A stretch of 64,000 nt of DNA from Bacteroidales bacterium (GTDB taxonomy: Bacteria; Bacteroidota; Bacteroidia; Bacteroidales; F082). Below the pieces are notes generated by a model that saw only the letters and a list, made by a program, of their open reading frames with translations, had not been told where the DNA came from and ran no database searches. A program made the translations under genes and the position numbers. This document shows positions 26,004 to 34,412 of this stretch, piece by piece. Location: positions 1 through 64,000 of the forward strand of contig JAUYGX010000125.1 in the NCBI GenBank assembly GCA_030690365.1. The letters run 5' to 3'. Positions within the stretch are counted from its first letter, which is position 1; each line of letters begins with the position of its first letter.

Positions 26004-26079
26004 TAAAACAGATCATTTTGCTTTTTAGGGCCTGATGGATTTGGTGTAATGTGTTGTTGTTGACAAAATTAATACTGTG

Positions 26080-28131
26080 ATGAGGAACCGAATTTTAATT
26101 TTAATATTGATACTGGGAATGAATCGCTTAATATGGTCACAGCATGCCCCTATAGCGAATGATGATTATAGATCCTCCGTTCTGGGGAATACCATAACTA
26201 TGAATGTGGTTAAAAACGATACTCACCCGGATGGGCTATATTTTAAAATTTCCGGTATCTCAGTTCCTGCCTTATATAATGATAGCACCATTACTTTTTC
26301 AATAGATTATGATAAATACTGTAATGTTGCTGATACCATTAAATTTAGTTATTTTTTGCAGGATATAAACGGTAATACGGGTGAAGAATCCTTTGGTACT
26401 GTTTATATCATGATTGAGAATAATAAGTTTTATAACTTTTTGGATTATAACAATATCAGGGCACGTGTTCAGGCCAGTGGTCTTCAGTTTTTTTCAGGGC
26501 CGATATCGGGGAATGGCAATACAAATGACAAAGTATTTGAATTCCCAAAAGGGAGTGGAAAAAACACCATTTATAATTCGACGTTATGGGTTGGAGGTTT
26601 TGATGAATCGAATAATTTAAAACTAGCCGCAGAACTTTATCGGCAAGTGGGGTTGGATTATTGGACCGGGCCACTTAGCACCACTGGAGATAGTATGTTT
26701 GTTGATACCTCCACCGCAGTAAAGTGGCAAAAAGTCTGGAAGCTAACAACCGATGAAATAGTCTTCCATATTTTGCATTATCGGGATAGTGGATATCAGA
26801 TTAAGAATGACATTGGCACGTGGCCTGCTCATGGTGATCAAAATAAACATCAAGCCGGATACCTGGCTCCTTTCGTCGATGTAGATGGTGATAGCATTTA
26901 CAATCCGATGCAAGGGGATTATCCAATTATAAGGGGAGATCAATGTATATTTTATATCATCAACGATTTGAGGCCACATTTGGAAACGGGAGGAGAAGCA
27001 CTTGGCATCGAAATTCATTGCATGGCTTACGAATATAATATCGGGATCTCAAATCCACTTGACAACACTATATTTTACAGCTTTAAAATCTTCAATAGAT
27101 CTGCGCATACATACCGCGACACTTATATTGGTCTTTTTACCGATATTGATATTGGCAATTCAAACGATGATTTTGTTGGCTGTGATGTGTCCAGAGGGGT
27201 TTATTATGGTTATAATGGCGACTCAATTGACGGAAATGGGGAGGCCGGAACTTATGGAATTAATACACCGGCCCAGGGAATTGTAATTCTTGGTGGGCCA
27301 AAACAGGATGCCAATGGATTGGATGATCCGGCGTCGCAATGCGATGAAAGCATCAACGGGGTTGGGTTTGGTGACGGTATTGCCGACAATGAGAGATATG
27401 GTATGAAGAAGTTTTTGTGGTTTAATAATAGCCTTGGAATTCAAGGTGATCCTACAAATGATTTGGATTATTATAATTACTTGAAGAGTATATGGAAAGA
27501 TGGAACTGCTATGGAATACGGAGGGAATGGACATGTGTTAAGTGGCGCTTATGGACCGTTTGCCAATTTTATGTTCCCGGGGTTGAGTGATCCTTGTTTC
27601 TGGGGTACTGGCGGAGTCGAACCCTTTGGCCCGGTAAACTGGACCGAGCTTTCGGCCGGGAACTCACCCGGCGATCGCCGTGGATTAAGTGTCATGGGAC
27701 CCTTTACTTTCGAACCGGGTTCAATGGAACGCGTTGATATAGCTTATGTAGCTGCCTTTAGGGAAAATGAAAAAACGGCGGTTGGAACCATGCTGTCGTA
27801 TGTCGACTCGGTGAGAGCCGAATACATCAAGGATCCCACGTATTTTGGTTACCAATGGCTCGATGTGAAAGAGCAATTTCCGGAGGATGAAGCCAATCCG
27901 TTCAAAATATTTCCCAATCCTATTTCAGGTTCGATGACCATTACATATAACCCGGGTACCAGAAAGGCCCGATATATCCTATCCGATGTGATGGGAAGGG
28001 TGATGATTTCGGATTGGCTGGATCAGTCCGGATCGCAGACCGTTGATATTTCTAACCTAAAATCAGGATTGTATATTGTAACTATCAATAGCGATCTGGG
28101 ATCAAATTCGGTTAAAGTAATAAAGCAATAA
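26080..28131 (+). CDS. T9SS type A cargo with Ca-loop-like surface module (paralogue 1)
   Basis: A secreted protein of 683 residues. Parts in order: signal peptide (ILILILILGMNRLIWSQ); an Ig-like domain beginning PIANDDYRSSVLGNTIT (about 23-115); a module of about 480 residues with FLDYNNIRARV, LWVGGFDES, YWTGPLS, WPAHGD, DVDGDSIYNPMQGDYP, IRGDQ, VGCDVSRG, INGVGFGDGIADNERYGMKKF, YYNYLKSIW and FMFPGLSDPCFWGTGG; and a type A sorting domain (FKIFPNPISGSMTITY...SGLYIVTI) over the last 80 residues. The DxDGDxxYxPxxGDYP loop looks like a calcium site. The downstream gene is a tandem paralogue, and the same module occurs at 42612-47018. Function unknown; surface display is likely. Confidence 0.8.
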   Translation: MRNRILILILILGMNRLIWSQHAPIANDDYRSSVLGNTITMNVVKNDTHPDGLYFKISGISVPALYNDSTITFSIDYDKYCNVADTIKFSYFLQDINGNTGEESFGTVYIMIENNKFYNFLDYNNIRARVQASGLQFFSGPISGNGNTNDKVFEFPKGSGKNTIYNSTLWVGGFDESNNLKLAAELYRQVGLDYWTGPLSTTGDSMFVDTSTAVKWQKVWKLTTDEIVFHILHYRDSGYQIKNDIGTWPAHGDQNKHQAGYLAPFVDVDGDSIYNPMQGDYPIIRGDQCIFYIINDLRPHLETGGEALGIEIHCMAYEYNIGISNPLDNTIFYSFKIFNRSAHTYRDTYIGLFTDIDIGNSNDDFVGCDVSRGVYYGYNGDSIDGNGEAGTYGINTPAQGIVILGGPKQDANGLDDPASQCDESINGVGFGDGIADNERYGMKKFLWFNNSLGIQGDPTNDLDYYNYLKSIWKDGTAMEYGGNGHVLSGAYGPFANFMFPGLSDPCFWGTGGVEPFGPVNWTELSAGNSPGDRRGLSVMGPFTFEPGSMERVDIAYVAAFRENEKTAVGTMLSYVDSVRAEYIKDPTYFGYQWLDVKEQFPEDEANPFKIFPNPISGSMTITYNPGTRKARYILSDVMGRVMISDWLDQSGSQTVDISNLKSGLYIVTINSDLGSNSVKVIKQ

Positions 28132-28319
28132 GCTTTAAACGATATTTCACAAATTACTGCTTTCCCCCTCTTTTTTATCTCTGGTTTTATCATCCTTTAA
28201 GTGGTTGACATTTGTTCTTCAATTAATCCGGCATTGGACAACCAAAACACTTATCGCTTCGTCTTGCCAATAGAAACCTCAGGTAAGTACCTGCCAGGTA
28301 ATAGTTTAAAACGATAGTT

Positions 28320-30362
28320 ATGAAAAAAAATTTATTATTCTTGTTCGCGCTGTTAGCATCCGGCGCATTATGGTCGCAAAACGTACCCATAGCAAACGAC
28401 GATTTTGCACAGTCTGGTTTAGGTGATACCATCACCATCAATGTGGTTGCAAACGATACCCATCCGGATGGCCTTTCATTTAAAGTTATGATGGCTCCTA
28501 ATTCATTGGCTTTTACTGATAGTACCGTTACCTATTATTTTGACTATGATTCATATTATAACATGACTGATACCCTTAGATTCGGCTATATATTAATGGA
28601 TGAAAATGGCTTAGCAGGTCTTGAAAGTCAGGGATTTGTATTTATTGATATAAATAACTCAGGTTATATAAACTATTTGGACATCAATAATATTCGTGCC
28701 CAAATTCAGGCCAGTGGACAACAATTCTGGCCGGGACCTATCTCTAGTGGATTGAATGATCCTGTTTTTGAATTTCCAAAAGGCAGCGGACTCAACACCA
28801 TTTTTAACTCAACTTTGTGGATTGGCGGTCTGGATGAGTCTGATTCTCTGAGACTGGCTGCCGAGCGTTACCGACAATCAGGTCTTGATTATTGGCCCGG
28901 ACCTTTAAGCAATAATGGTTCCGGTTTGAGTATTGATCTTTCCACCGTAGTTCAATATCAAAAAGTTTGGAAATTAACCCGGGAGGAGGTGCTTTACCAC
29001 AAAAATCATTACTCAGATGCGGGCTATGTGATGATCGATGATATCGCCACCTGGCCGGCACATGGCGATACCGGGTTAAATCAGGCAGAAAATCTGGCTC
29101 CTTTTGTCGATACCGATGGGGACAACTTGTATAATCCAATGGCTGGAGACTATCCGTTGATTCGTGGCGATCAGTGTATCTATTTTATTGTTAACGATTT
29201 GCGTAATCATACTGAATCGGGTGGTGAAGCTCTGGGGCTTGAAATACATGGAATGGCTTATGAATTTTATTACGATGAATCCATTTCGATGAACAATACA
29301 GTTTTCTTTAGCTATAAAATCATCAACCGATCATCCAACACCTATCACGATACCTATGTCGGTTTATTTACTGATTTCGATTTGGGCTATGCCGGTGATG
29401 ATTATGTGGGATGCGATGTGGCCCGTGGTACCTATTTTGGCTATAATGGGGACTCAATTGATGGAGAGGGCGGTGCCGGAACTTATGATGACAATGTACC
29501 AGCCCAGGGAATTGTAATTCTGGGCGGACCCTTCTTGGATGCCAATAGCCTGGATGATCCAGATAATCAATGCGATGAAAGTATCAATGGGGTTGATTTT
29601 GGTGATGGCATCGCAGATAATGAGCGCTGTGGGATGAAAAAGTTCATTTACTTTAACAATACTCAACAAGCTCAGGGAGATCCTCAAAACGCTGAAGACT
29701 ACTACAACTATCTGAATAGCATCTGGCGCGATGGCACCACCATGGAATATGGTGGAAGCGGACATATAAACAGCGGAGCTTATGGCCCTTCGGCCAATTT
29801 TATGTATCCTGGTTTAACCGATCCGTGTTTTTGGGGAACCGGCGGTGTAGAGCCTTTTGGACCTGTTGACTGGACCGAGGTATCAGTAAATAATCCGTCT
29901 GGCGACCGAAGGGGATTAAGTGTAATGGGACCCTTTACCTTTGAGCCGGGAACCACCGAAATGGTGGATGTGGCCTATGTCGCAGCTTTTCATGCCGATA
30001 ACGAAACTGCCGTTGAAACGCTGATGGCTTATGTAGATGAGGTAAAGACTGAGTATTATAAAAATCCCACTTATTTTGGATATCAATGGCTGGGAGTACA
30101 AGAAAATACACCTGTAGGTGATAAAAATAAAATTTCAATTTATCCAAATCCTGTTGCCAACACCCTGACATTTACTTATTCAGGACAAAGTGTGGACGCA
30201 GTTTACACACTAACGGACATCATGGGCTCAACAGTAATGACTGATCAATTGGCAGGAAATGAATCGCATTCCCTGGACGTTTCTTCTCTGAAACCCGGTA
30301 TGTATGTGCTTACCATCACTGGTACAAATGGAATGGTTGCAACCAAAGTTTTAAAAAACTAA
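28320..30362 (+). CDS. T9SS type A cargo with Ca-loop-like surface module (paralogue 2)
   Basis: A secreted protein of 680 residues, collinear with its upstream neighbour over its whole length and clearly from a tandem duplication. Signal peptide (NLLFLFALLASGALWSQ), Ig-like domain (PIANDDFAQSGLGDTIT), the same module (YLDINNIRAQI, LWIGGLDES, YWPGPLS, WPAHGD, DTDGDNLYNPMAGDYP, GDQ, VGCDVARG, FMYPGLTDPCFWGTGG, GDRRGLSVMGPFTFEPG) and a type A sorting domain (ISIYPNPVANTLTFTYS...PGMYVLTI). The copies differ most in the Ig-like domain and the sorting domain. A gap of about 190 bases separates them, and a strong terminator follows, so this is the end of the cluster that begins with the ECF sigma gene. 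Confidence 0.8.
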   Translation: MKKNLLFLFALLASGALWSQNVPIANDDFAQSGLGDTITINVVANDTHPDGLSFKVMMAPNSLAFTDSTVTYYFDYDSYYNMTDTLRFGYILMDENGLAGLESQGFVFIDINNSGYINYLDINNIRAQIQASGQQFWPGPISSGLNDPVFEFPKGSGLNTIFNSTLWIGGLDESDSLRLAAERYRQSGLDYWPGPLSNNGSGLSIDLSTVVQYQKVWKLTREEVLYHKNHYSDAGYVMIDDIATWPAHGDTGLNQAENLAPFVDTDGDNLYNPMAGDYPLIRGDQCIYFIVNDLRNHTESGGEALGLEIHGMAYEFYYDESISMNNTVFFSYKIINRSSNTYHDTYVGLFTDFDLGYAGDDYVGCDVARGTYFGYNGDSIDGEGGAGTYDDNVPAQGIVILGGPFLDANSLDDPDNQCDESINGVDFGDGIADNERCGMKKFIYFNNTQQAQGDPQNAEDYYNYLNSIWRDGTTMEYGGSGHINSGAYGPSANFMYPGLTDPCFWGTGGVEPFGPVDWTEVSVNNPSGDRRGLSVMGPFTFEPGTTEMVDVAYVAAFHADNETAVETLMAYVDEVKTEYYKNPTYFGYQWLGVQENTPVGDKNKISIYPNPVANTLTFTYSGQSVDAVYTLTDIMGSTVMTDQLAGNESHSLDVSSLKPGMYVLTITGTNGMVATKVLKN

Positions 30363-30415
30363 CCATCGATTTACAATGATCCGACCATATGTCGTGATCA
30401 AGTCATTAAAACCAA

Positions 30416-30448
30416 AAGCCTGTGACAGATGAGTTCACAGGCTTTTTT
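30416..30448 (+). terminator. Intrinsic terminator after the tandem cargo genes
   Basis: A 10-base perfect stem (AAGCCTGTGA / TCACAGGCTT) with a 9-base loop, followed by a run of T. It lies 53 bases after the stop of the second cargo gene and closes the plus-strand cluster before the minus-strand rseP operon. Confidence 0.85.
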
Positions 30449-30456
30449 AATTTTAT

Positions 30457-30507
30457 GGAATAAATCTGACCTACTTGCAGTCGGATAAATCCGGCTGCAA
30501 TGGATGT
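30457..30507 (+). repeat. Dispersed 52-base palindromic repeat, copy 2
   Basis: Inverted copy of the element at 15173-15224, with the hairpin TTGCAGTCGGAT...ATCCGGCTGCAA (30475-30500). It directly follows the terminator. A related piece (GGCTTTAGCCGACTGCC, about 30564-30580) lies 60 bases further on. Confidence 0.75.
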
Positions 30508-30634
30508 ATAAAAAACACATTCATTGTAGATGATTATATCCCAAAAAACGCCATTCCTTGCTCTGGCTTTAGCCGACTGCCCCCCTCTGTTTAAGTAACT
30601 GATATGAGTAAAAGGGAATTTTAAAAACGAGAGA

Positions 30635-31969
30635 TTAAAAATATTTACTGATAAGCTTTGCAACATCGTTGCCGTTGGCCAGAATGAGTAACGAAAACAA
30701 AATTATCATTCCAACTACCTGGGCCCTTTCAAGGAATTTGTCGCTGGGCTTGCGGCGGGCAATGATTTCGTAAAGCAGAAACAACACATGACCGCCATCC
30801 AACGCCGGTATGGGAAGAACATTTATAATGGCAAGCATTATAGACAAAAATGCCGTTAGCCGCCAAAAACTTTCCCAGTGCCAGTAGGTTGGGAAAATGC
30901 TTCCAATGGTAATAAATCCACCAACGCCTTCATAGGCTTTTACTTCGGGTGAAAAAAGGAGTTTTAGTTGTTTTAGATAATTTCCAATACCACTCCAGGT
31001 GCGGTTAAACCCAGCCGGGATGGCCTGTGCCAGGGTGTAGTCTTTTTTATTCAGGTGGAAGAATTGAGACAGATCGCCCAGCGGGAAAACCCCCAGGAGT
31101 CCTGTACTGTCCAGTTTCATGGACAGATCAAGTGTATCGTTTCCGCGTTTAACGGCAATGATAACGGCTTCATTTTTATGCTTTTGAATTTCTTCCCTAA
31201 AATCATTGAAATACTTGATATTCATTCCATCGATTCCAAGAATGGTATCACCTAACAACATACCGGCATTTTTTGCGACAGATTTTTCAGCAAATTTTGA
31301 TGCAACAAAAGGAATGCGTACGGTAAAAATTGGTGTTTTGTGGTTTACCAGTTTGTTCAGGCTGCCTTCGGGCAGGCTCAACTCCATTTTTTTACCATTT
31401 CTTTCTACTTCCACCTGCTTAACCTCATTGAGCACAATATTCATGGGGATTTTACTGAAATCTTCCACATAGAGGCCATCAAGGGAAAGAATTTTGTCGC
31501 CAGGCTGAAATCCCATTTCGATGGCGAGGCTGTCGGGGCGTATGCCATATTTATTGGCTTCGGAGGTGGGTAGATACTCATCGCCAAAACTGGCCAGCAA
31601 GACGATGTAGATTACCACGGCCAATACTACATTCATGGTAACTCCTCCAAGCATAACGATCAGCCTTTGCCATGCAGGTTTCGATCTGAATTCCCATGGC
31701 TGGGGAGGCAATTTCATTTGCTCTTTGTCCATGGACTCATCAATCATACCGGAAATTTTTACGTAACCCCCCAAAGGAAGCCAGCCCATGCCATATTCAG
31801 TTCCTTTGTAGGTAAACTTAAATAGCGAAAACCAGGGGTCGAAAAAGAGATAGAATTTTTCGACACGGGTTTTGAAAATCTTGGCTGCCGCGAAATGACC
31901 GAATTCATGTACTACCACCAAAATGGATAAACTAAGCAGTAGTTGAAGTATTTGAATTAAAATTTCCAT
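30635..31969 (-). CDS. rseP: RseP-type site-2 intramembrane metalloprotease
   Basis: A 444-residue inner membrane protease that would cut membrane-anchored regulators such as anti-sigma factors or leftover signal peptides. The zinc site HEFGH is at residues 21-25 in the first membrane segment, the third ligand lies in NVLPIPALDGGHVLF near residue 390, and PDZ-type sequence lies between (PGDKILSLDGLYVEDF, then LLGDTILGIDGMNIKYF), two copies as in E. coli RseP. The start is 8 bases after the dxr stop, in a three-gene operon (M23 peptidase, dxr, rseP). The ECF sigma/membrane-protein pair at 22274-24137 offers a possible target, but nothing in the sequence shows this. Confidence 0.92.
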   Translation of the reverse strand: MEILIQILQLLLSLSILVVVHEFGHFAAAKIFKTRVEKFYLFFDPWFSLFKFTYKGTEYGMGWLPLGGYVKISGMIDESMDKEQMKLPPQPWEFRSKPAWQRLIVMLGGVTMNVVLAVVIYIVLLASFGDEYLPTSEANKYGIRPDSLAIEMGFQPGDKILSLDGLYVEDFSKIPMNIVLNEVKQVEVERNGKKMELSLPEGSLNKLVNHKTPIFTVRIPFVASKFAEKSVAKNAGMLLGDTILGIDGMNIKYFNDFREEIQKHKNEAVIIAVKRGNDTLDLSMKLDSTGLLGVFPLGDLSQFFHLNKKDYTLAQAIPAGFNRTWSGIGNYLKQLKLLFSPEVKAYEGVGGFITIGSIFPTYWHWESFWRLTAFLSIMLAIINVLPIPALDGGHVLFLLYEIIARRKPSDKFLERAQVVGMIILFSLLILANGNDVAKLISKYF

Positions 31970-31977
31970 GTTACTTT

Positions 31978-33144
31978 TTAATATCTTTTAACAATTTCCT
32001 GAGCCCTTAAGCGAGCTTTTCTGTCTATTTCTACATAATCTCCAATCGATGGATGGGCAATCAGCTCATGGCTCAACATCGATTCCTCCACTATTTCAGG
32101 AATGTTCAGGAAGCCAATTTTTTGCTCAAGGAAAGCCTGTACCGCCATTTCATTGGAAGCGTTAAGCACACAAGGCAGACTTCCTCCTGTTTGCAGGGCC
32201 TCGAAAGCGAGTGCAAGATTACGAAATTTTTTTACATCAGGAGTTTCAAACGTAAGCGATCGCACTGTGGCCAGATTAAGAGGTTCCACCAATGAAGGTA
32301 TTCTGTTTGGGAACGTCATGGCATATTGGATGGGTAATCGCATATCCGGCTGACTCAATTGTGCCTTGGTGGAACCATCCGAAAAGGTGACCATGGAGTG
32401 AACGATGCTTTGCGGATGGATCAATATTTCGATATTTTCTGCCTTTACCCCAAAGAGCCAGCTTGCTTCCATGGCTTCCAGACCTTTGTTCATCAGGGTA
32501 GCCGAATCGATGGTTACCTTGTTGCCCATATTCCAGTTGGGATGATGCAGCGCCATTTGGGGTGTTACCCTGGCCATTTCTTCGAGCGTAAGATTATAAA
32601 AGGGACCTCCCGAAGCCGTGAGGATAATTTTTTCAATATCATTGCCGGCTTCTCCCATCAAACATTGAAAAATAGCCGAATGCTCTGAATCAACCGGCAG
32701 GATGTTCGATTTGTACTCCACTGCCATCTTCGACAGGTGTTCGCCTGCTACAACCAGACATTCTTTGTTGGCCAGGGCAATGGTTTTTTTGTTGCGGATA
32801 GCCGCCAGGGTTGGGTTGAGTGCAGCAAATCCAACAATGGCCATGATCACCAGTTGAAACGAATCCATCTCCATCACCTGACATACCGCTTTTTCACCGG
32901 CATATATTTGAATGTATTCATCCTGAAGCTGGTCTTTTACTGACTTATAATGCTGATCATTTCCAACAACAACAACGTTTGGTTTGAAGATTCTGGCCTG
33001 TTTAACCAACAGATCAATATTGTTGTTGGCTACCAGCACTTCCACCGAAAATAAATCAGGATAGGCAGCTACAATTTCCAGGGCTTGAGTTCCGATAGAT
33101 CCTGTAGAGCCGAAAATAGCCAGGTTTTTCTTTTGGTTTTGCAT
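31978..33144 (-). CDS. dxr: 1-deoxy-D-xylulose 5-phosphate reductoisomerase
   Basis: DXR makes 2-C-methyl-D-erythritol 4-phosphate in the non-mevalonate isoprenoid pathway, using NADPH. The 388 residues from the ATG at 33144 (MQNQKKNLAIFGSTGSIG) match the usual length of about 390. Visible motifs: NADPH-binding GSTGSIGTQALE, ALANKECLVVAGE, the metal/substrate region PVDSEHSAIFQCL, TASGGPF, HPNWNMGNKVTIDSATLMNKGLE, and HPQSIVHSMV. The frame stays open for 45 more codons upstream, but that would overlap the M23 gene and does not resemble DXR. It lies 25 bases after the M23 gene and 8 before rseP. Confidence 0.93.
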   Translation of the reverse strand: MQNQKKNLAIFGSTGSIGTQALEIVAAYPDLFSVEVLVANNNIDLLVKQARIFKPNVVVVGNDQHYKSVKDQLQDEYIQIYAGEKAVCQVMEMDSFQLVIMAIVGFAALNPTLAAIRNKKTIALANKECLVVAGEHLSKMAVEYKSNILPVDSEHSAIFQCLMGEAGNDIEKIILTASGGPFYNLTLEEMARVTPQMALHHPNWNMGNKVTIDSATLMNKGLEAMEASWLFGVKAENIEILIHPQSIVHSMVTFSDGSTKAQLSQPDMRLPIQYAMTFPNRIPSLVEPLNLATVRSLTFETPDVKKFRNLALAFEALQTGGSLPCVLNASNEMAVQAFLEQKIGFLNIPEIVEESMLSHELIAHPSIGDYVEIDRKARLRAQEIVKRY

Positions 33145-33169
33145 ATTAAGTTGAAGTAGTTTAGGCTGG

Positions 33170-34057
33170 CTAGTTAAATATAATGTAATCCTGCGGACGG
33201 ATAGGTGAGCCGTTGTACCAGAGTTCGAAATGCAGGTGCGGACCGGTAGTGAGTTCGCCGGATTCACCCGATATTGCAATCACTTCACCTGCCATCACAT
33301 GGTCGCCAACTGTTTTCAGTAATACAGAGTTGTGCTTATATAAAGAAATGAGATTGCGTTCGTGCTGGATAATAATCACATGGCCTGTTTCGAGCGTCCA
33401 TGCGGCAAAAATGACGGTGCCATCCAGAGTGGCTTTGATAGCATCGTTGTAGGAAGATACAATGTCGATACCGAAATGCTTTTCAGCCATATTCATATCA
33501 GAGGTGATAACACCCTGCAAAGGAGAATAGAAATTGAAACTTTTTATGGATGTCCTTGAAGTCTCAAATCGCTTGCCTTCATTGTTAAAAAATAAGTTAT
33601 GAAGACTTTGGTTCTCAAATTCAGCCCTGAGCAAACTATCCTCTGTTGATTTAACATTTGAAATGGTATCGTATCGCAGTTTATTGGTGTCCGGATTGCC
33701 ACGGTCTTCTTCGATAGGTTGATTGTTTAAAATGGCTTTTAGGCCCTCAAAGTATTTGTTTCTTATATCAATTTCGTTCAAAAGCGAATCAGCTACAATA
33801 TTAAGGCGGTAAAGCTCTTTCTTCTGATCGATATCCGGATAACCCGGCATGAGTTGCTTGATGCTGGTATTGGCAATCAGGATAAAGGTTAGGGATAGAA
33901 AGACGACGATCAGGCTAACTATCGATATTAATACATTTAAACGATTCAGTTTGAAGGTAAAACGTTCTTCAAAGGTATTGTCGTTTAGTACTACAAACCT
34001 GTACTTTGCCCTTAGGTTCCTAAACAGTTTGTTTGTAGATTTTTTATTCCTGGCCAT
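33170..34057 (-). CDS. M23-family (LytM) peptidoglycan peptidase
   Basis: From the ATG at 34057 (MARNKKSTNK) the protein has 295 residues: a short basic cytoplasmic end, one membrane anchor (about residues 45-65, VLISIVSLIVVFLSLTFILI), a helical periplasmic linker and a C-terminal LytM domain (about 185-290). The zinc-site residues are intact: HFGIDI with His and Asp, and HLHFELW with the HxH pair. It should therefore be a working endopeptidase, unlike the degenerate activators of the EnvC type. The frame is open 50 codons further upstream, but that part has no family similarity. It heads the operon with dxr and rseP, an arrangement common in Bacteroidota. Confidence 0.88.
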   Translation of the reverse strand: MARNKKSTNKLFRNLRAKYRFVVLNDNTFEERFTFKLNRLNVLISIVSLIVVFLSLTFILIANTSIKQLMPGYPDIDQKKELYRLNIVADSLLNEIDIRNKYFEGLKAILNNQPIEEDRGNPDTNKLRYDTISNVKSTEDSLLRAEFENQSLHNLFFNNEGKRFETSRTSIKSFNFYSPLQGVITSDMNMAEKHFGIDIVSSYNDAIKATLDGTVIFAAWTLETGHVIIIQHERNLISLYKHNSVLLKTVGDHVMAGEVIAISGESGELTTGPHLHFELWYNGSPIRPQDYIIFN

Positions 34058-34250
34058 AAATGAAAAATATGCGCAAAGGTAATAAAAGCCAATTGATAAT
34101 GAAGTTGAATCAGTTGAAAGCAAAATATCAGCTTTTGATAAGGTTGGTTTAGTTGGCGAATTATGTTGATCTTTGTAGTTGATTAGTTTGAGCAAATGTT
34201 TTTCCAAAGAGCTTTTTAAATAAATTCATGGATTTTAAATAAACTCTGGC

Positions 34251-34258
34251 TATTTTTG
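34251..34258 (+). promoter_or_regulatory. Possible -7 box (TATTTTTG) upstream of sprE
   Basis: TATTTTTG fits TAnnTTTG. There is no TTG at the -33 spacing. A transcript from here would have a leader of about 150 bases before sprE, containing an 18-base palindrome (34267-34284, CCGGAGCAATTGTTCCGG) and a 25-codon open frame. Confidence 0.35.
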
Positions 34259-34293
34259 CCACCTATCCGGAGCAATTGTTCCGGTACAATTTT

Positions 34294-34371
34294 ATGGCTT
34301 TAGATATTTTTACTCATCCGGCACCGGGACAAAATAGATGCTCGTGTCAAAATATCCACTGTTCTAAGTAA
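34294..34371 (+). other. Cys-rich 25-codon open frame in the sprE leader
   Basis: An ATG-initiated frame ends in TAA after 25 codons, and its last ten residues are CSCQNIHCSK. It lies between a possible promoter and the TTG start of sprE. No family is recognised. Three Cys in ten residues are unusual for a chance frame in this AT-rich DNA, but it is short enough to be accidental. Confidence 0.2.
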
Positions 34372-34412
34372 TAAAATGGCTAATTATCTGTTATTAAGAA
34401 AAATTTGAGTAC

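Noticed and set aside
26080-30362. Assembly duplication of one cargo gene
   Set aside because: The two copies differ throughout at DNA and protein level and have different signal peptides and sorting domains, so they are true diverged paralogues.
33145-33279. A 45-residue N-terminal extension of dxr
   Set aside because: It overlaps the M23 peptidase gene, has no similarity to DXR, and the ATG at 33144 gives the normal family start and length.
34058-34207. A 50-residue N-terminal extension of the M23 peptidase
   Set aside because: It has no family similarity, and the ATG at 34057 gives the expected basic end followed by the membrane anchor.
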